Part shown: positions 1 to 5,552 of the stretch, in pieces
How the letters are laid out: each line of letters begins with the position of its first letter
Numbering within the stretch: the stretch's first letter is position 1
Source of the DNA: Balneolales bacterium
GTDB lineage: Bacteria > Bacteroidota > Rhodothermia > Balneolales > Natronogracilivirgulaceae
Assembly (NCBI GenBank): GCA_007133875.1
Contig: SLLW01000263.1
Span: forward strand, 1 to 5,552
DNA length: 5,552 bases
Reading direction: 5' to 3'
The notes under the pieces: model-generated
The model's input: only the letters and a program-made list of their open reading frames with translations
Databases searched by the model: none
What the model was told of the DNA's origin: nothing
Position numbers and translations under genes: made by a program

Positions 1-1972
1 CAGGCGCCGCATGTACTTCAAAATCGGAGTCGGTAAATACCACAGAGATCTCAAACTCACCGGTCTCATCAACGGTCCACTCGTAGCGATAGGGTTCTTC
101 TACCAGTTCCATTTTCTGATCACCATTGATGAAAAACCGCACATGTTCCGGGGTGCCGGTCCCTGGCTCCACATCTGCTTCCAAAATCAGCTGCTCTCCG
201 GCGTCAAACCGCTGGCCGTCGGCGGGACTGACGAGGGATATTTGCGGGGGCTGCCGGTCCGCCTTCAAGCCATAAACCTCAAATTCATAAATGGAAAATC
301 CCCACTCTGTAGCACGCTCATGACCGTACATACGCACAAATCGTCCTTCAACCGGGTCCTCCACGTTGATTTCACGGATCCCTTCCTGACCGTTGCGTTC
401 CTCATGGATGGTCTGCCATTGCATGCCATCAAAGGAGACGTCAATATCATATTCCGCTCCATAGGCATCCTCCCAGTTCAAAACCACTTTAGAAATTTCA
501 AAAGACGCTCCGAGATCAACATAGATCCACTCCCCGTCCCGATAGGCGCTGCTCCACCGGGTGTCGGTACTTCCGTCGGTAGCATTAGTGGCACGGTGTG
601 ACGGGTTTTCTATCGATGATGCAAATGCGGGCCGCTCAAAAGCCCAGTTAAAAGCATCCGGCGATACTACAAAAACGGTATCACGAATGATTACCTGATC
701 CTCATTATCCCCGGTTGCAATCAATTCGTAAACCGTGGTATCGGCCGGCGTAACTACAACGGATCCGCTTGATGCCACCACTTCTCCGTTCAGGGTTACG
801 GTTTCTGCACCGGTCGTAAACCAGGTCACTTCGGACGAATCCCCTTCCAGGATACGTCTGGGGAAGGCGCTCAGCCGGGCGTGAACCATGTCGCTTATAT
901 TGAGCTGGACCTCATTGGGATAGCGATCAAAAATGGTCTTCATATTATCCAGAGCCGGTTGCCAGGGCTCATTGGTGTCGGACCATGACCAGGCCAGTGC
1001 GCCTGCATATCCACGGTCATAGAGCGTCGTGTAGAGGTCTTCCGGGGCGACGCCATGTACTTCGGTAGGCCAGAACTCGGCTACAACCAGCGGTTTGTCG
1101 AGTTCCCAGTGGTCGGCATCGTTGTGAAACGGCGACTGGTCGGTGGGAAAATGTTCCGGGTAAAAATGTACGGTATAAAAGTCCAGGATGCCGTCGGGGT
1201 CTCCCCCGGCCGCGATGAGGCGGTCATCACGGTAGTAGTTATGGAAACTGCCGATATCGGAAAGTACGCGAATATTCCATGACCCGTTTGTGACGGGTGT
1301 ATCGGGATCTGTCCTGCGGATGGCACCTGCTGTGCGATTGACAAACCACTGGATATCGGACATAGAGACACGATTCGGAGCCCAACCGTAACCGGTCATC
1401 CCTTCGGGTTCGTTGAATATTTCCCAGGAGTTTATGGCGGGGTGTCCTTTCAGGGCATCAACCATCGGTATCAGGGAATGGTCGATATAGGCATCGAGGT
1501 GCTCCTCATCAGTAAGCAGGTCGGTATTCCTGGCGATCTGGTCCTGATCCAATCCGGTCTGTGTTCCTGCCCCCTGCAGCATGTCAAAACTCCAAAGGCA
1601 GAGCATGAGGCTGACATTATAAACTTGTGCAAGATCCAGAATATCCCGGAGGTCATCAATCGCCCCCTGCCCCGGGCCGACAACCATCCCTCCGTTCCAT
1701 TCCGGTGTGCTGGTTCCGTTAGTATGCAGCCACAGGCGCATGGTATTTCCACCGTACTCCTGCACCTCCTGGAAAATTTCCTCAAACCGGGAGAGGTTGG
1801 TGTTTCCCGGGCCGATATCGCGGGCAAAATTCACCCATGCAACATTCCCCCCGTTCATGAAGATCTCCTGTCCGGCCACTTCCACACGGTTAAGTGATTG
1901 CGCCTGGATGGAGGTGGAGATTGACAATAAAAGAAAAGCGCTTACAGCAAAAGTAATTACTCGGGAGCTCAT
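1..1972 (-). CDS. Secreted GH5-like (clan GH-A) glycoside hydrolase with Ig-like and F5/8 type C domains, 3' end cut by window edge
   Basis: Reading leftwards from the ATG at 1972-1970, the frame stays open for 657 codons to the window edge, so the C-terminus is missing. Residues 1-25 form a signal peptide (hydrophobic core about 7-20, probable signal peptidase I cleavage after IQA) with no lipobox. Residues about 30-355 look like a clan GH-A TIM barrel. WEIFNEPE (183-190) carries the likely acid/base Glu188 and VVAEFWP (296-302) the likely nucleophile Glu299; VHFYPEHF (268-275) and LAWSWSD (326-332) are further active-site-type strands. Residues about 360-436 resemble a small Ig-like domain, about 442-569 an F5/8 type C (CBM32-like) domain (ATDGSTDTRWSS at 464-475, YVDLGASFEISKV at 484-496), and from 575 another Ig-like domain begins. 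The stretch before the ATG has no clear Shine-Dalgarno. The neighbours suggest mannan or a related beta-glycan as substrate. Family assignment to GH5 is likely; subfamily and specificity are open. Confidence 0.87.
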   Translation of the reverse strand, partial: MSSRVITFAVSAFLLLSISTSIQAQSLNRVEVAGQEIFMNGGNVAWVNFARDIGPGNTNLSRFEEIFQEVQEYGGNTMRLWLHTNGTSTPEWNGGMVVGPGQGAIDDLRDILDLAQVYNVSLMLCLWSFDMLQGAGTQTGLDQDQIARNTDLLTDEEHLDAYIDHSLIPMVDALKGHPAINSWEIFNEPEGMTGYGWAPNRVSMSDIQWFVNRTAGAIRRTDPDTPVTNGSWNIRVLSDIGSFHNYYRDDRLIAAGGDPDGILDFYTVHFYPEHFPTDQSPFHNDADHWELDKPLVVAEFWPTEVHGVAPEDLYTTLYDRGYAGALAWSWSDTNEPWQPALDNMKTIFDRYPNEVQLNISDMVHARLSAFPRRILEGDSSEVTWFTTGAETVTLNGEVVASSGSVVVTPADTTVYELIATGDNEDQVIIRDTVFVVSPDAFNWAFERPAFASSIENPSHRATNATDGSTDTRWSSAYRDGEWIYVDLGASFEISKVVLNWEDAYGAEYDIDVSFDGMQWQTIHEERNGQEGIREINVEDPVEGRFVRMYGHERATEWGFSIYEFEVYGLKADRQPPQISLVSPADGQRFDAGEQLILEADVEPGTGTPEHVRFFINGDQKMELVEEPYRYEWTVDETGEFEISVVFTDSDFEVHAAP

Positions 1973-2015
1973 AAAAGACCAGTTACAAGTTGATGGTATG
2001 ACAGGGTTTCAAAAC

Positions 2016-2029
2016 GGCTAACGTTAACC
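2016..2029. repeat. Near-perfect 14-bp palindrome upstream of the GH5-like gene
   Basis: GGCTAACGTTAACC is palindromic apart from one mismatched pair and lies 44-57 bp before the start of the GH5-like gene, in the 120-bp gap after the GH26 gene. Its position would suit an operator for an internal promoter, but I see no convincing -10/-35 pair beside it. It may be chance. Confidence 0.25.
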
Positions 2030-2056
2030 TGGTTTCAGCGGACTGCAATTTCTGCA

Positions 2057-2085
2057 ATCCGGGTTTTACCGGATACTGCCGGTAA
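2057..2085 (-). promoter_or_regulatory. Two overlapping, mutually exclusive short hairpins between GH26 and GH5-like genes
   Basis: Just after the GH26 stop codon the DNA holds TTACCGG-6 nt-CCGGTAA (2066-2085, perfect 7-bp stem). Overlapping it is ATCCGG-6 nt-CCGGAT (2057-2074, perfect 6-bp stem). They share the segment 2069-2072, so an RNA could form only one at a time. Neither is followed by a U-run on the minus strand, so this is not a standard intrinsic terminator. An RNA-processing, 3'-end-stabilising or attenuation element that tunes the GH26/GH5-like ratio is possible. The structures are seen; the role is inferred. Confidence 0.35.
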
Positions 2086-2092
2086 GAGGCGA

Positions 2093-3274
2093 TCATTGAT
2101 ACATAGGCGGAAGATCATCTTCAAAAAGTACCGCGGGATGGTTCCGGAATTCGACAAAATCATCGGCACTGACCTGGCCTGGAAATGGCGCATAGTAGTG
2201 GTCCCGGTTTTCCCGGTCAAAATTGGCATTTCTCCAAACCTGTACATAGGAGATTTGCCGGGTTATTTCGTTGGTCATGATGGGATCGAGAAGTTCGCGT
2301 GTCCACCATGTGTCATCCGGTATTGCCTCCAGGCCGGTTTCGGTGAGGGCGGGCAGTTTGTTTTTATCATTTGCGATCCGGACCGTGTATTCGAGCGTCC
2401 TGATGCGATGCTCCCGCTGCTCATCCTCCGGAGTTTCGTTAGCCGGATGACCATAATCCCAGTAGTTGTCAATTCCGATGATATCAACATAGTCGTCACC
2501 GGGGTATCCATACATATAATCTTCCTCGAACCGGTCGATATCGATACGGCTCCTGTCCGGAGAAAACGCATACAGCAGATTGTTCAGGCCGTGTTCATCC
2601 CTCAGGTATGTTACGGTAAACCGCCACAGTTCTATGAACTCCTCTTCGGTGCAGAGCCCTTTGCCCCACCAGAACCAGTCCCCGTTATGCTCATGGTATG
2701 GACGAAAAATAACCGGGACAGGTGCCAACTCCCGGAAAAAACCAGCGATATAGTCGAGATCCGATCGATACTGGTCATGGCGTTCACCACCTGGAATAAT
2801 AGCAGAAACGGCACGGGTGGTGTCGTAAAAGGATTGTCCGGTTTCAGGATTGGATTTATGCCAGGCGAAGGTGAGTATTCCACCCCGCTCGTGCCCGAAG
2901 CGCGCCCATTCGATGGATTGTTTTGTACGCTCGGCAATTTCCTCTTCTGAATAGTTGCTCCGGTAGAAATCGGCGATATCCCAGCCGTAAATTGATGGGA
3001 ATGAGCCGGCGACATCCTTCACATCCGATCGTTGCTCACCGGGGGCCAGTTCGCTGTGGTGCCAGTCATAGCCATAAGCAAGTGTTGCCTGATGGCCAAA
3101 TAACAGATGGTCATGGCGCATATTCATCAGGTTTGAATAAAGGGTCCGTGTCTCTTCATTGGCGCTGGCGTCAACCAGGCGATACGACGGCTGTGAATCC
3201 GGGCTGCATCCGGTTACCATCACCAGGATAATTGAGAAACAGATTAAAAATGAAGTTTTGTGATGGATCAACAT
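2093..3274 (-). CDS. GH26 endo-beta-1,4-mannanase, lipoprotein
   Basis: A complete 393-residue protein. The N-terminus has a basic start, a hydrophobic stretch (about 8-20) and a lipobox ending VTGC with Cys23, so it is an anchored lipoprotein, probably at the outer membrane or cell surface. The rest is one GH26 TIM barrel. LFGHQ (58-62) and SIYGWD (94-99) are typical of the family; FRPYHEHNG (190-198) carries the acid/base Glu195 and LTETG (310-314) the nucleophile Glu312; WFWWG (200-204) adds aromatic subsite residues. No carbohydrate-binding module is present and the length is normal for a single-domain enzyme. GH26 enzymes of this type hydrolyse internal beta-1,4-mannosidic bonds, often releasing mannobiose, which fits the epimerase gene 124 bp upstream. 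The start at 3274 has only a weak AGG before it but gives the full lipoprotein signal. Other GH26 activities, such as mannobiohydrolase, cannot be excluded. Confidence 0.94.
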   Translation of the reverse strand: MLIHHKTSFLICFSIILVMVTGCSPDSQPSYRLVDASANEETRTLYSNLMNMRHDHLLFGHQATLAYGYDWHHSELAPGEQRSDVKDVAGSFPSIYGWDIADFYRSNYSEEEIAERTKQSIEWARFGHERGGILTFAWHKSNPETGQSFYDTTRAVSAIIPGGERHDQYRSDLDYIAGFFRELAPVPVIFRPYHEHNGDWFWWGKGLCTEEEFIELWRFTVTYLRDEHGLNNLLYAFSPDRSRIDIDRFEEDYMYGYPGDDYVDIIGIDNYWDYGHPANETPEDEQREHRIRTLEYTVRIANDKNKLPALTETGLEAIPDDTWWTRELLDPIMTNEITRQISYVQVWRNANFDRENRDHYYAPFPGQVSADDFVEFRNHPAVLFEDDLPPMYQ

Positions 3275-3398
3275 GTAAACCTGTGTTTATACGGATATGT
3301 TGTTTTCTTATAAATGATGAGTAAAGAAGCCATTGCGTTGTGACCGGAGGTTCCGTTTTTTGATGTATGTTGAACGACTTTATCGGGTCATGTTGCTT

Positions 3399-4679
3399 TT
3401 AGTCTGAGGTTATGTCAGGTAAAGGAGCAACTATTTTATCAAGCATACGAAAAATGGAGAATGGGGTGTTTCCGTTTTTTCCTGAGGCAAGCGCTGCAAA
3501 TAGCAATCCGGTGCGGGATGTGTGGTAAGGGCACTTCCAGGGGCCGACTTTAAATTCGCTTTTATCCGGATTGCCGGCAGCATCCACCATGAAATACCAC
3601 TCGCCAAACTTGCGGTCAATTACATGTTTTTTGGTGAAGTCCCAGATTTGCCAGGAAGTGTCGATATATTCCTCGTTACCGCTAAGGAGATAAGCGTAGA
3701 GAAACCCGGAAAGGGCCTCTGCCTGCGCCCACCACTGCTTGTCCGTATCAACCGGTTTTCCATTCTGGCCCAGATTGAAAATACCGCCATTGACAGAGTC
3801 ACACCCCTCACTGATAGTCTGGTCAGCCAGGTCCAATACGAGTGTGTGGCAGGTGCCCGTGAGGGTATCGTCCTCCAGTTCAACAGCGGCATCATAAAGC
3901 AGCCAGGCCGCTTCGATATCATGGCCGTAGGAGTAAATGGGCGAAACCGGATTGAGGTGGTCATCAAAATAGGCCAATATATGCTTTTTCCCGGGGTCAT
4001 ACATCCGGTTCAGATGAATGGTTACCAATTCACTTAGTCGTTCTCGCAGGGTGTCATCCGGCCAGGCACGAAAGAGATTGGTGTAGGCTTCCAGCAGGTG
4101 CAGATGGGTATTGAATGTCCGGTCGGCCTCGATATCATTATCACCCAGGCGGGAGTCTGCCAGTGGTTTCCAGTCACGGCTGAACGCTTCATGATAACCG
4201 GTCCCATTATTTTGATGCGCATGGGCATCTACGTGTTGGAAAAGATCTTTGGCCAGCTCCAGGGCATTATTGTCTGAGGAAGCGAGATAGTATTCGGACA
4301 GGGCGTAGATCCCGAATGCCTGGGTGTAGACATGTTTGCGGTCATCCAACACCGATCCGTCACTATTCAGAGACCAGTAAACCCCGTGATGCTGAGCATC
4401 GATAAAATAGCTATTTATGTAATCCATGGCGCGATCGGCCACATCGAGATAGGATTTGTCCCCCAGGGTCCGGGCAGCGGCAGAAAAAGTCCAGAGAATG
4501 CGGGTGTTCAGAATGCCCGATTTTTCCGCATCGCGAAGTTCAATTTCATTATCCAACGCACCGACAAACCCACCGTTGTGATCGTCAATAGTCCGGTTCA
4601 TCCAAAATGGGAGAATATGATCGCCAAGTTCAACGGAAAGTTCAGCTAACAGATCCGATAATTTCTGCAGATTTGTCAT
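3399..4679 (-). CDS. Cellobiose 2-epimerase (AGE family), cytoplasmic
   Basis: A complete 426-residue protein without signal peptide or membrane segment, so cytoplasmic. It belongs to the N-acylglucosamine 2-epimerase family with an (alpha/alpha)6 barrel. Matches to characterised cellobiose 2-epimerases such as the Rhodothermus marinus enzyme are: Arg60 in LNTR (57-60), NTHLHLLEAYTNL (190-202) with a catalytic-type His at 192 or 194, YGHDIEAAWLL (251-261) with His253 and Glu256, QWWAQAEA (315-322), and WKCPYHTSR (381-389) with His386. The reaction inverts C2 of the reducing-end sugar of beta-1,4 disaccharides: mannobiose becomes mannosyl-glucose, the substrate of GH130 mannosylglucose phosphorylases. 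It is the first gene of the leftward unit, 124 bp before the GH26 gene. The only Shine-Dalgarno-like sequence (AGGA) lies 12 nt upstream of the ATG, rather far. The C-terminal tail of about 25 residues after the last conserved block is not recognisable. Plain N-acylglucosamine 2-epimerase or mannose isomerase activity is less likely. Confidence 0.93.
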   Translation of the reverse strand: MTNLQKLSDLLAELSVELGDHILPFWMNRTIDDHNGGFVGALDNEIELRDAEKSGILNTRILWTFSAAARTLGDKSYLDVADRAMDYINSYFIDAQHHGVYWSLNSDGSVLDDRKHVYTQAFGIYALSEYYLASSDNNALELAKDLFQHVDAHAHQNNGTGYHEAFSRDWKPLADSRLGDNDIEADRTFNTHLHLLEAYTNLFRAWPDDTLRERLSELVTIHLNRMYDPGKKHILAYFDDHLNPVSPIYSYGHDIEAAWLLYDAAVELEDDTLTGTCHTLVLDLADQTISEGCDSVNGGIFNLGQNGKPVDTDKQWWAQAEALSGFLYAYLLSGNEEYIDTSWQIWDFTKKHVIDRKFGEWYFMVDAAGNPDKSEFKVGPWKCPYHTSRTGLLFAALASGKNGNTPFSIFRMLDKIVAPLPDITSD

Positions 4680-4766
4680 AGGTAAAATAATTCCTGTTGG
4701 TTAGTACTTAATCCAGGCTGGTGCAGCTATATGACTTTGCCATTACAAGTTTGACAGAATGATAGC

Positions 4767-4797
4767 ATCATATAGAAGCATATTATTAATCAATCAA
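4767..4797 (-). promoter_or_regulatory. Possible leftward promoter for the epimerase unit, overlapping the palindrome
   Basis: Read on the minus strand, TATGAT (4772-4767) is a good -10-like hexamer. TTGATT copies inside the palindrome lie 15 nt (4793-4788) or 19 nt (4797-4792) upstream as possible -35 elements. Transcription would start roughly 80 nt before the epimerase ATG. Neither spacing is ideal and Bacteroidota sigma factors often use other boxes, so this is tentative. If right, a protein bound at the palindrome would cover the -35 element. Confidence 0.27.
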
Positions 4798-4814
4798 TTT
4801 GATTAATAATATGC
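4778..4814. repeat. Perfect 16-bp inverted repeat with 5-nt centre
   Basis: The arm GCATATTATTAATCAA (4778-4793) is exactly complementary to 4799-4814 around the centre TCAAT. It sits about 100-135 bp upstream of the epimerase start. No gene ends nearby and no U-run directly follows either arm, so a terminator role is unlikely; an operator or cruciform-forming site fits better. The inner part contains the first copy of the 17-bp motif that recurs at 4908-4924. Confidence 0.85.
4791..4807. promoter_or_regulatory. Operator-like site, copy 1 (epimerase side)
   Basis: CAATCAATTTGATTAAT matches copy 2 (4908-4924) at 15 of 17 positions and contains the 11-bp palindrome ATCAA-T-TTGAT centred at 4798, about 119 bp before the epimerase ATG. 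Presence of one copy near each divergent gene suggests a shared transcription factor, probably sensing mannan-derived sugar. The regulator is not in the window and its family cannot be read from the site. Confidence 0.5.
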
Positions 4815-4907
4815 AAAGAAAAAACGCTTTTTTAAAATTTTTTTTACTTCATTTTGAGCCTCTAAACCACTTGCCGGCATCATGGCAGCTGTTTCTATCT
4901 TTTTATT

Positions 4908-4924
4908 CAATCAAATTGATAAAT
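4908..4924. promoter_or_regulatory. Operator-like site, copy 2 (GH5_7 side)
   Basis: CAATCAAATTGATAAAT contains the palindrome ATCAA-A-TTGAT centred at 4915, about 129 bp before the GH5_7-type gene start and 117 bp from the centre of copy 1, near eleven turns of B-DNA. The differences from copy 1 are both A/T swaps. The TTGATA at 4916-4921 resembles a -35 hexamer, but no good -10 lies at the expected distance. Unlike copy 1, it is not embedded in a longer inverted repeat. Confidence 0.47.
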
Positions 4925-5016
4925 TATATAAAAAGCAATAGGTTTTCGTATGTGCTCTTATGGTTGCCCTTTCAATAGGTGGTAATCACTCATTTTTTTA
5001 TTGCATTCAGGAATCT

Positions 5017-5022
5017 TATAAT
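5017..5022 (+). promoter_or_regulatory. Possible -10 element for the rightward mannanase gene
   Basis: A consensus TATAAT lies 21 nt before the start codon of the rightward gene, leaving a short leader that still includes the ribosome binding site. There is no convincing -35: TTGCAT at 5001-5006 is only 10 nt away and 17-nt spacing falls in a T-run (4993-4999). The surrounding sequence is very AT-rich, so chance occurrence is a real possibility. Confidence 0.3.
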
Positions 5023-5034
5023 ATTATATATAAT

Positions 5035-5039
5035 GGAGG
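5035..5039 (+). promoter_or_regulatory. Strong Shine-Dalgarno fixing the start of the rightward mannanase gene
   Basis: GGAGG ends 4 nt before the ATG at 5044. It is the only strong Shine-Dalgarno sequence in the window; the three leftward genes have weak or none. It supports 5044 over the out-of-frame ATG at 5033. Confidence 0.75.
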
Positions 5040-5043
5040 TAAC

Positions 5044-5552
5044 ATGAAGTTCTGCACGTTTACATTTCCGGACTTGTCCCGGATCATCTCTAACCTCTCC
5101 ACGGTCCTGTTGTTTTCCGGGTTGATTGCATTAATTATTGCATGCTCTCCGAATAGTGATCCGGAACTCCAACCGGCCGGCCAGCCATCAGATGCTCCGT
5201 TTGTTGAAGTGAGGGATGCGAACTTTTTTATTGGCGAGGACCCCTACTATTTTGTCGGTTTTAACTACTGGTACGGGATGAATCTCGGCGCCAATCTGGA
5301 AGAAGGCGACTACGACCGCCTGGTACGAGAACTGGATCATCTTCAGCAACTTGGCGTAGACAACCTCAGAGTTCTCGCGGCAAGTGAAGGGCCGGATGAT
5401 CAGCCCTGGAGAGTTGTCCCGTCTACTCAACCCGAACCCGGAGTGTACAATGAGGATGTACTGGCCGGACTGGATGTGTTGCTGGATGAGATGGCCAAAC
5501 GTGACATGTACGCCGTACTGGTCATGAACAACTTCTTCCAGTGGTCAGGCGG
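5044..5552 (+). CDS. GH5 (GH5_7-type) endo-beta-1,4-mannanase, lipoprotein, 5' part only
   Basis: The frame is open from the ATG to the right edge, giving 169 complete codons of a protein expected to be about 400-500 residues. Residues 1-34 are a lipoprotein signal: a long n-region with Arg13, a hydrophobic stretch (about 20-33) and the lipobox IIAC with Cys34. A short Pro/Ser-rich linker follows to about residue 52. The barrel start then matches GH5_7 mannanases: FVGFNYWYGMNLG (70-82), a helix with LVRELDHLQQLGVDNLRV (93-110), LAASEGP (111-117) and MNNFFQWSG (161-169), close to the usual NNFWxWSGG strand. The conserved strand-2 Arg is Arg109. Both catalytic glutamates lie beyond the window, so activity cannot be confirmed here. 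It would act at the cell surface on internal bonds of mannan or glucomannan, alongside the GH26 enzyme of the divergent unit. Confidence 0.9.
   Translation, partial: MKFCTFTFPDLSRIISNLSTVLLFSGLIALIIACSPNSDPELQPAGQPSDAPFVEVRDANFFIGEDPYYFVGFNYWYGMNLGANLEEGDYDRLVRELDHLQQLGVDNLRVLAASEGPDDQPWRVVPSTQPEPGVYNEDVLAGLDVLLDEMAKRDMYAVLVMNNFFQWSG

Larger units (their letters stand above)
4680..5043. promoter_or_regulatory. Divergent AT-rich intergenic control region
   Basis: This 364-bp gap separates the 5' ends of the epimerase (leftward) and GH5_7-type mannanase (rightward) genes, so promoters for both units must lie here or inside it. It is clearly more AT-rich than the flanking genes. It contains a perfect 16-bp inverted repeat, two copies of a 17-bp palindromic motif, a phased-looking set of A/T runs (about 4819-4845), and a TATAAT close to the rightward gene. 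The only open frame of note is a 55-codon one at 4811-4978 without a ribosome binding site, which I do not call a gene. Confidence 0.85.

Noticed and set aside
11..601. A 196-codon open frame on the plus strand
   Set aside because: Antisense to the discoidin and Ig-like domains of the GH5-like gene; no domain or ribosome binding site of its own.
2096..2950. A 284-codon open frame on the plus strand
   Set aside because: It lies antisense to the GH26 gene, which has clear family motifs and a lipoprotein signal. The antisense translation has no recognisable domain and its openness follows from the codon use of the real gene.
3522..4037. A 171-codon open frame on the plus strand
   Set aside because: Antisense shadow of the epimerase, which has all its catalytic motifs in the other strand.
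4759..4771. Short inverted repeat ATGAT-AGC-ATCAT
   Set aside because: Arms of 5 bp in AT-rich sequence are expected by chance and no second copy is seen.
4751..4776. Consensus -35 TTGACA followed by TATAGA on the plus strand
   Set aside because: The spacing is 14 nt, too short for a usual promoter, and the transcript would have a leader of over 250 nt through the inverted repeat. Not supported enough to annotate.
4819..4845. A6-CGC-T6 followed by A4 and T8 as an intrinsic terminator
   Set aside because: The stem would be only A-U pairs around a 3-nt loop, no gene ends upstream on the plus strand, and the T-run better fits bent or promoter-type AT-rich DNA.
4811..4978. A 55-codon open frame in the divergent intergenic region
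   Set aside because: Starts within the right arm of the inverted repeat, has no Shine-Dalgarno sequence, and its composition simply reflects AT-rich DNA; it also crosses the second operator-like site.

Overview
The window is most simply read as part of a beta-mannan utilisation locus from a Bacteroidota-type bacterium. Lineage is inferred from gene content: a lipoprotein GH26 next to an N-acylglucosamine 2-epimerase-family cellobiose 2-epimerase, as in known Bacteroides and Rhodothermus mannan pathways, plus secreted multidomain hydrolases and mostly weak Shine-Dalgarno signals. A Rhodothermia/Balneolia relative would fit, but nothing here proves it.

Layout. Three genes run leftwards on the minus strand. 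In transcription order they are a cytoplasmic cellobiose 2-epimerase (4679-3399), a lipoprotein GH26 endo-beta-mannanase (3274-2093), and a secreted GH5-like glycosidase carrying Ig-like and F5/8 type C (discoidin/CBM32-like) domains (1972 to beyond the left edge). Diverging from them on the plus strand is the 5' part of a lipoprotein GH5 mannanase, best matched to the GH5_7 type (5044 to beyond the right edge). The 364-bp AT-rich region between the divergent units holds a perfect 16-bp inverted repeat and two near-identical copies of a 17-bp palindromic motif, CAATCAAWTTGATWAAT, one nearer each gene. These look like operators for a shared regulator.

How the genes work together (inference from family knowledge). 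The two lipoprotein mannanases and the CBM-bearing enzyme would cut beta-1,4-mannan or glucomannan outside the cell. The resulting mannobiose would be imported. The epimerase would turn its reducing-end mannose into glucose, giving mannosyl-glucose for a GH130 phosphorylase. Neither transporter nor phosphorylase is in this window; both would be expected in the flanks.

I see no RNA gene, CRISPR array, insertion sequence, phage or defence gene, and no wholly new protein system. The parts most worth a second look are the paired operator-like sites and the unassigned GH5-like multidomain protein.
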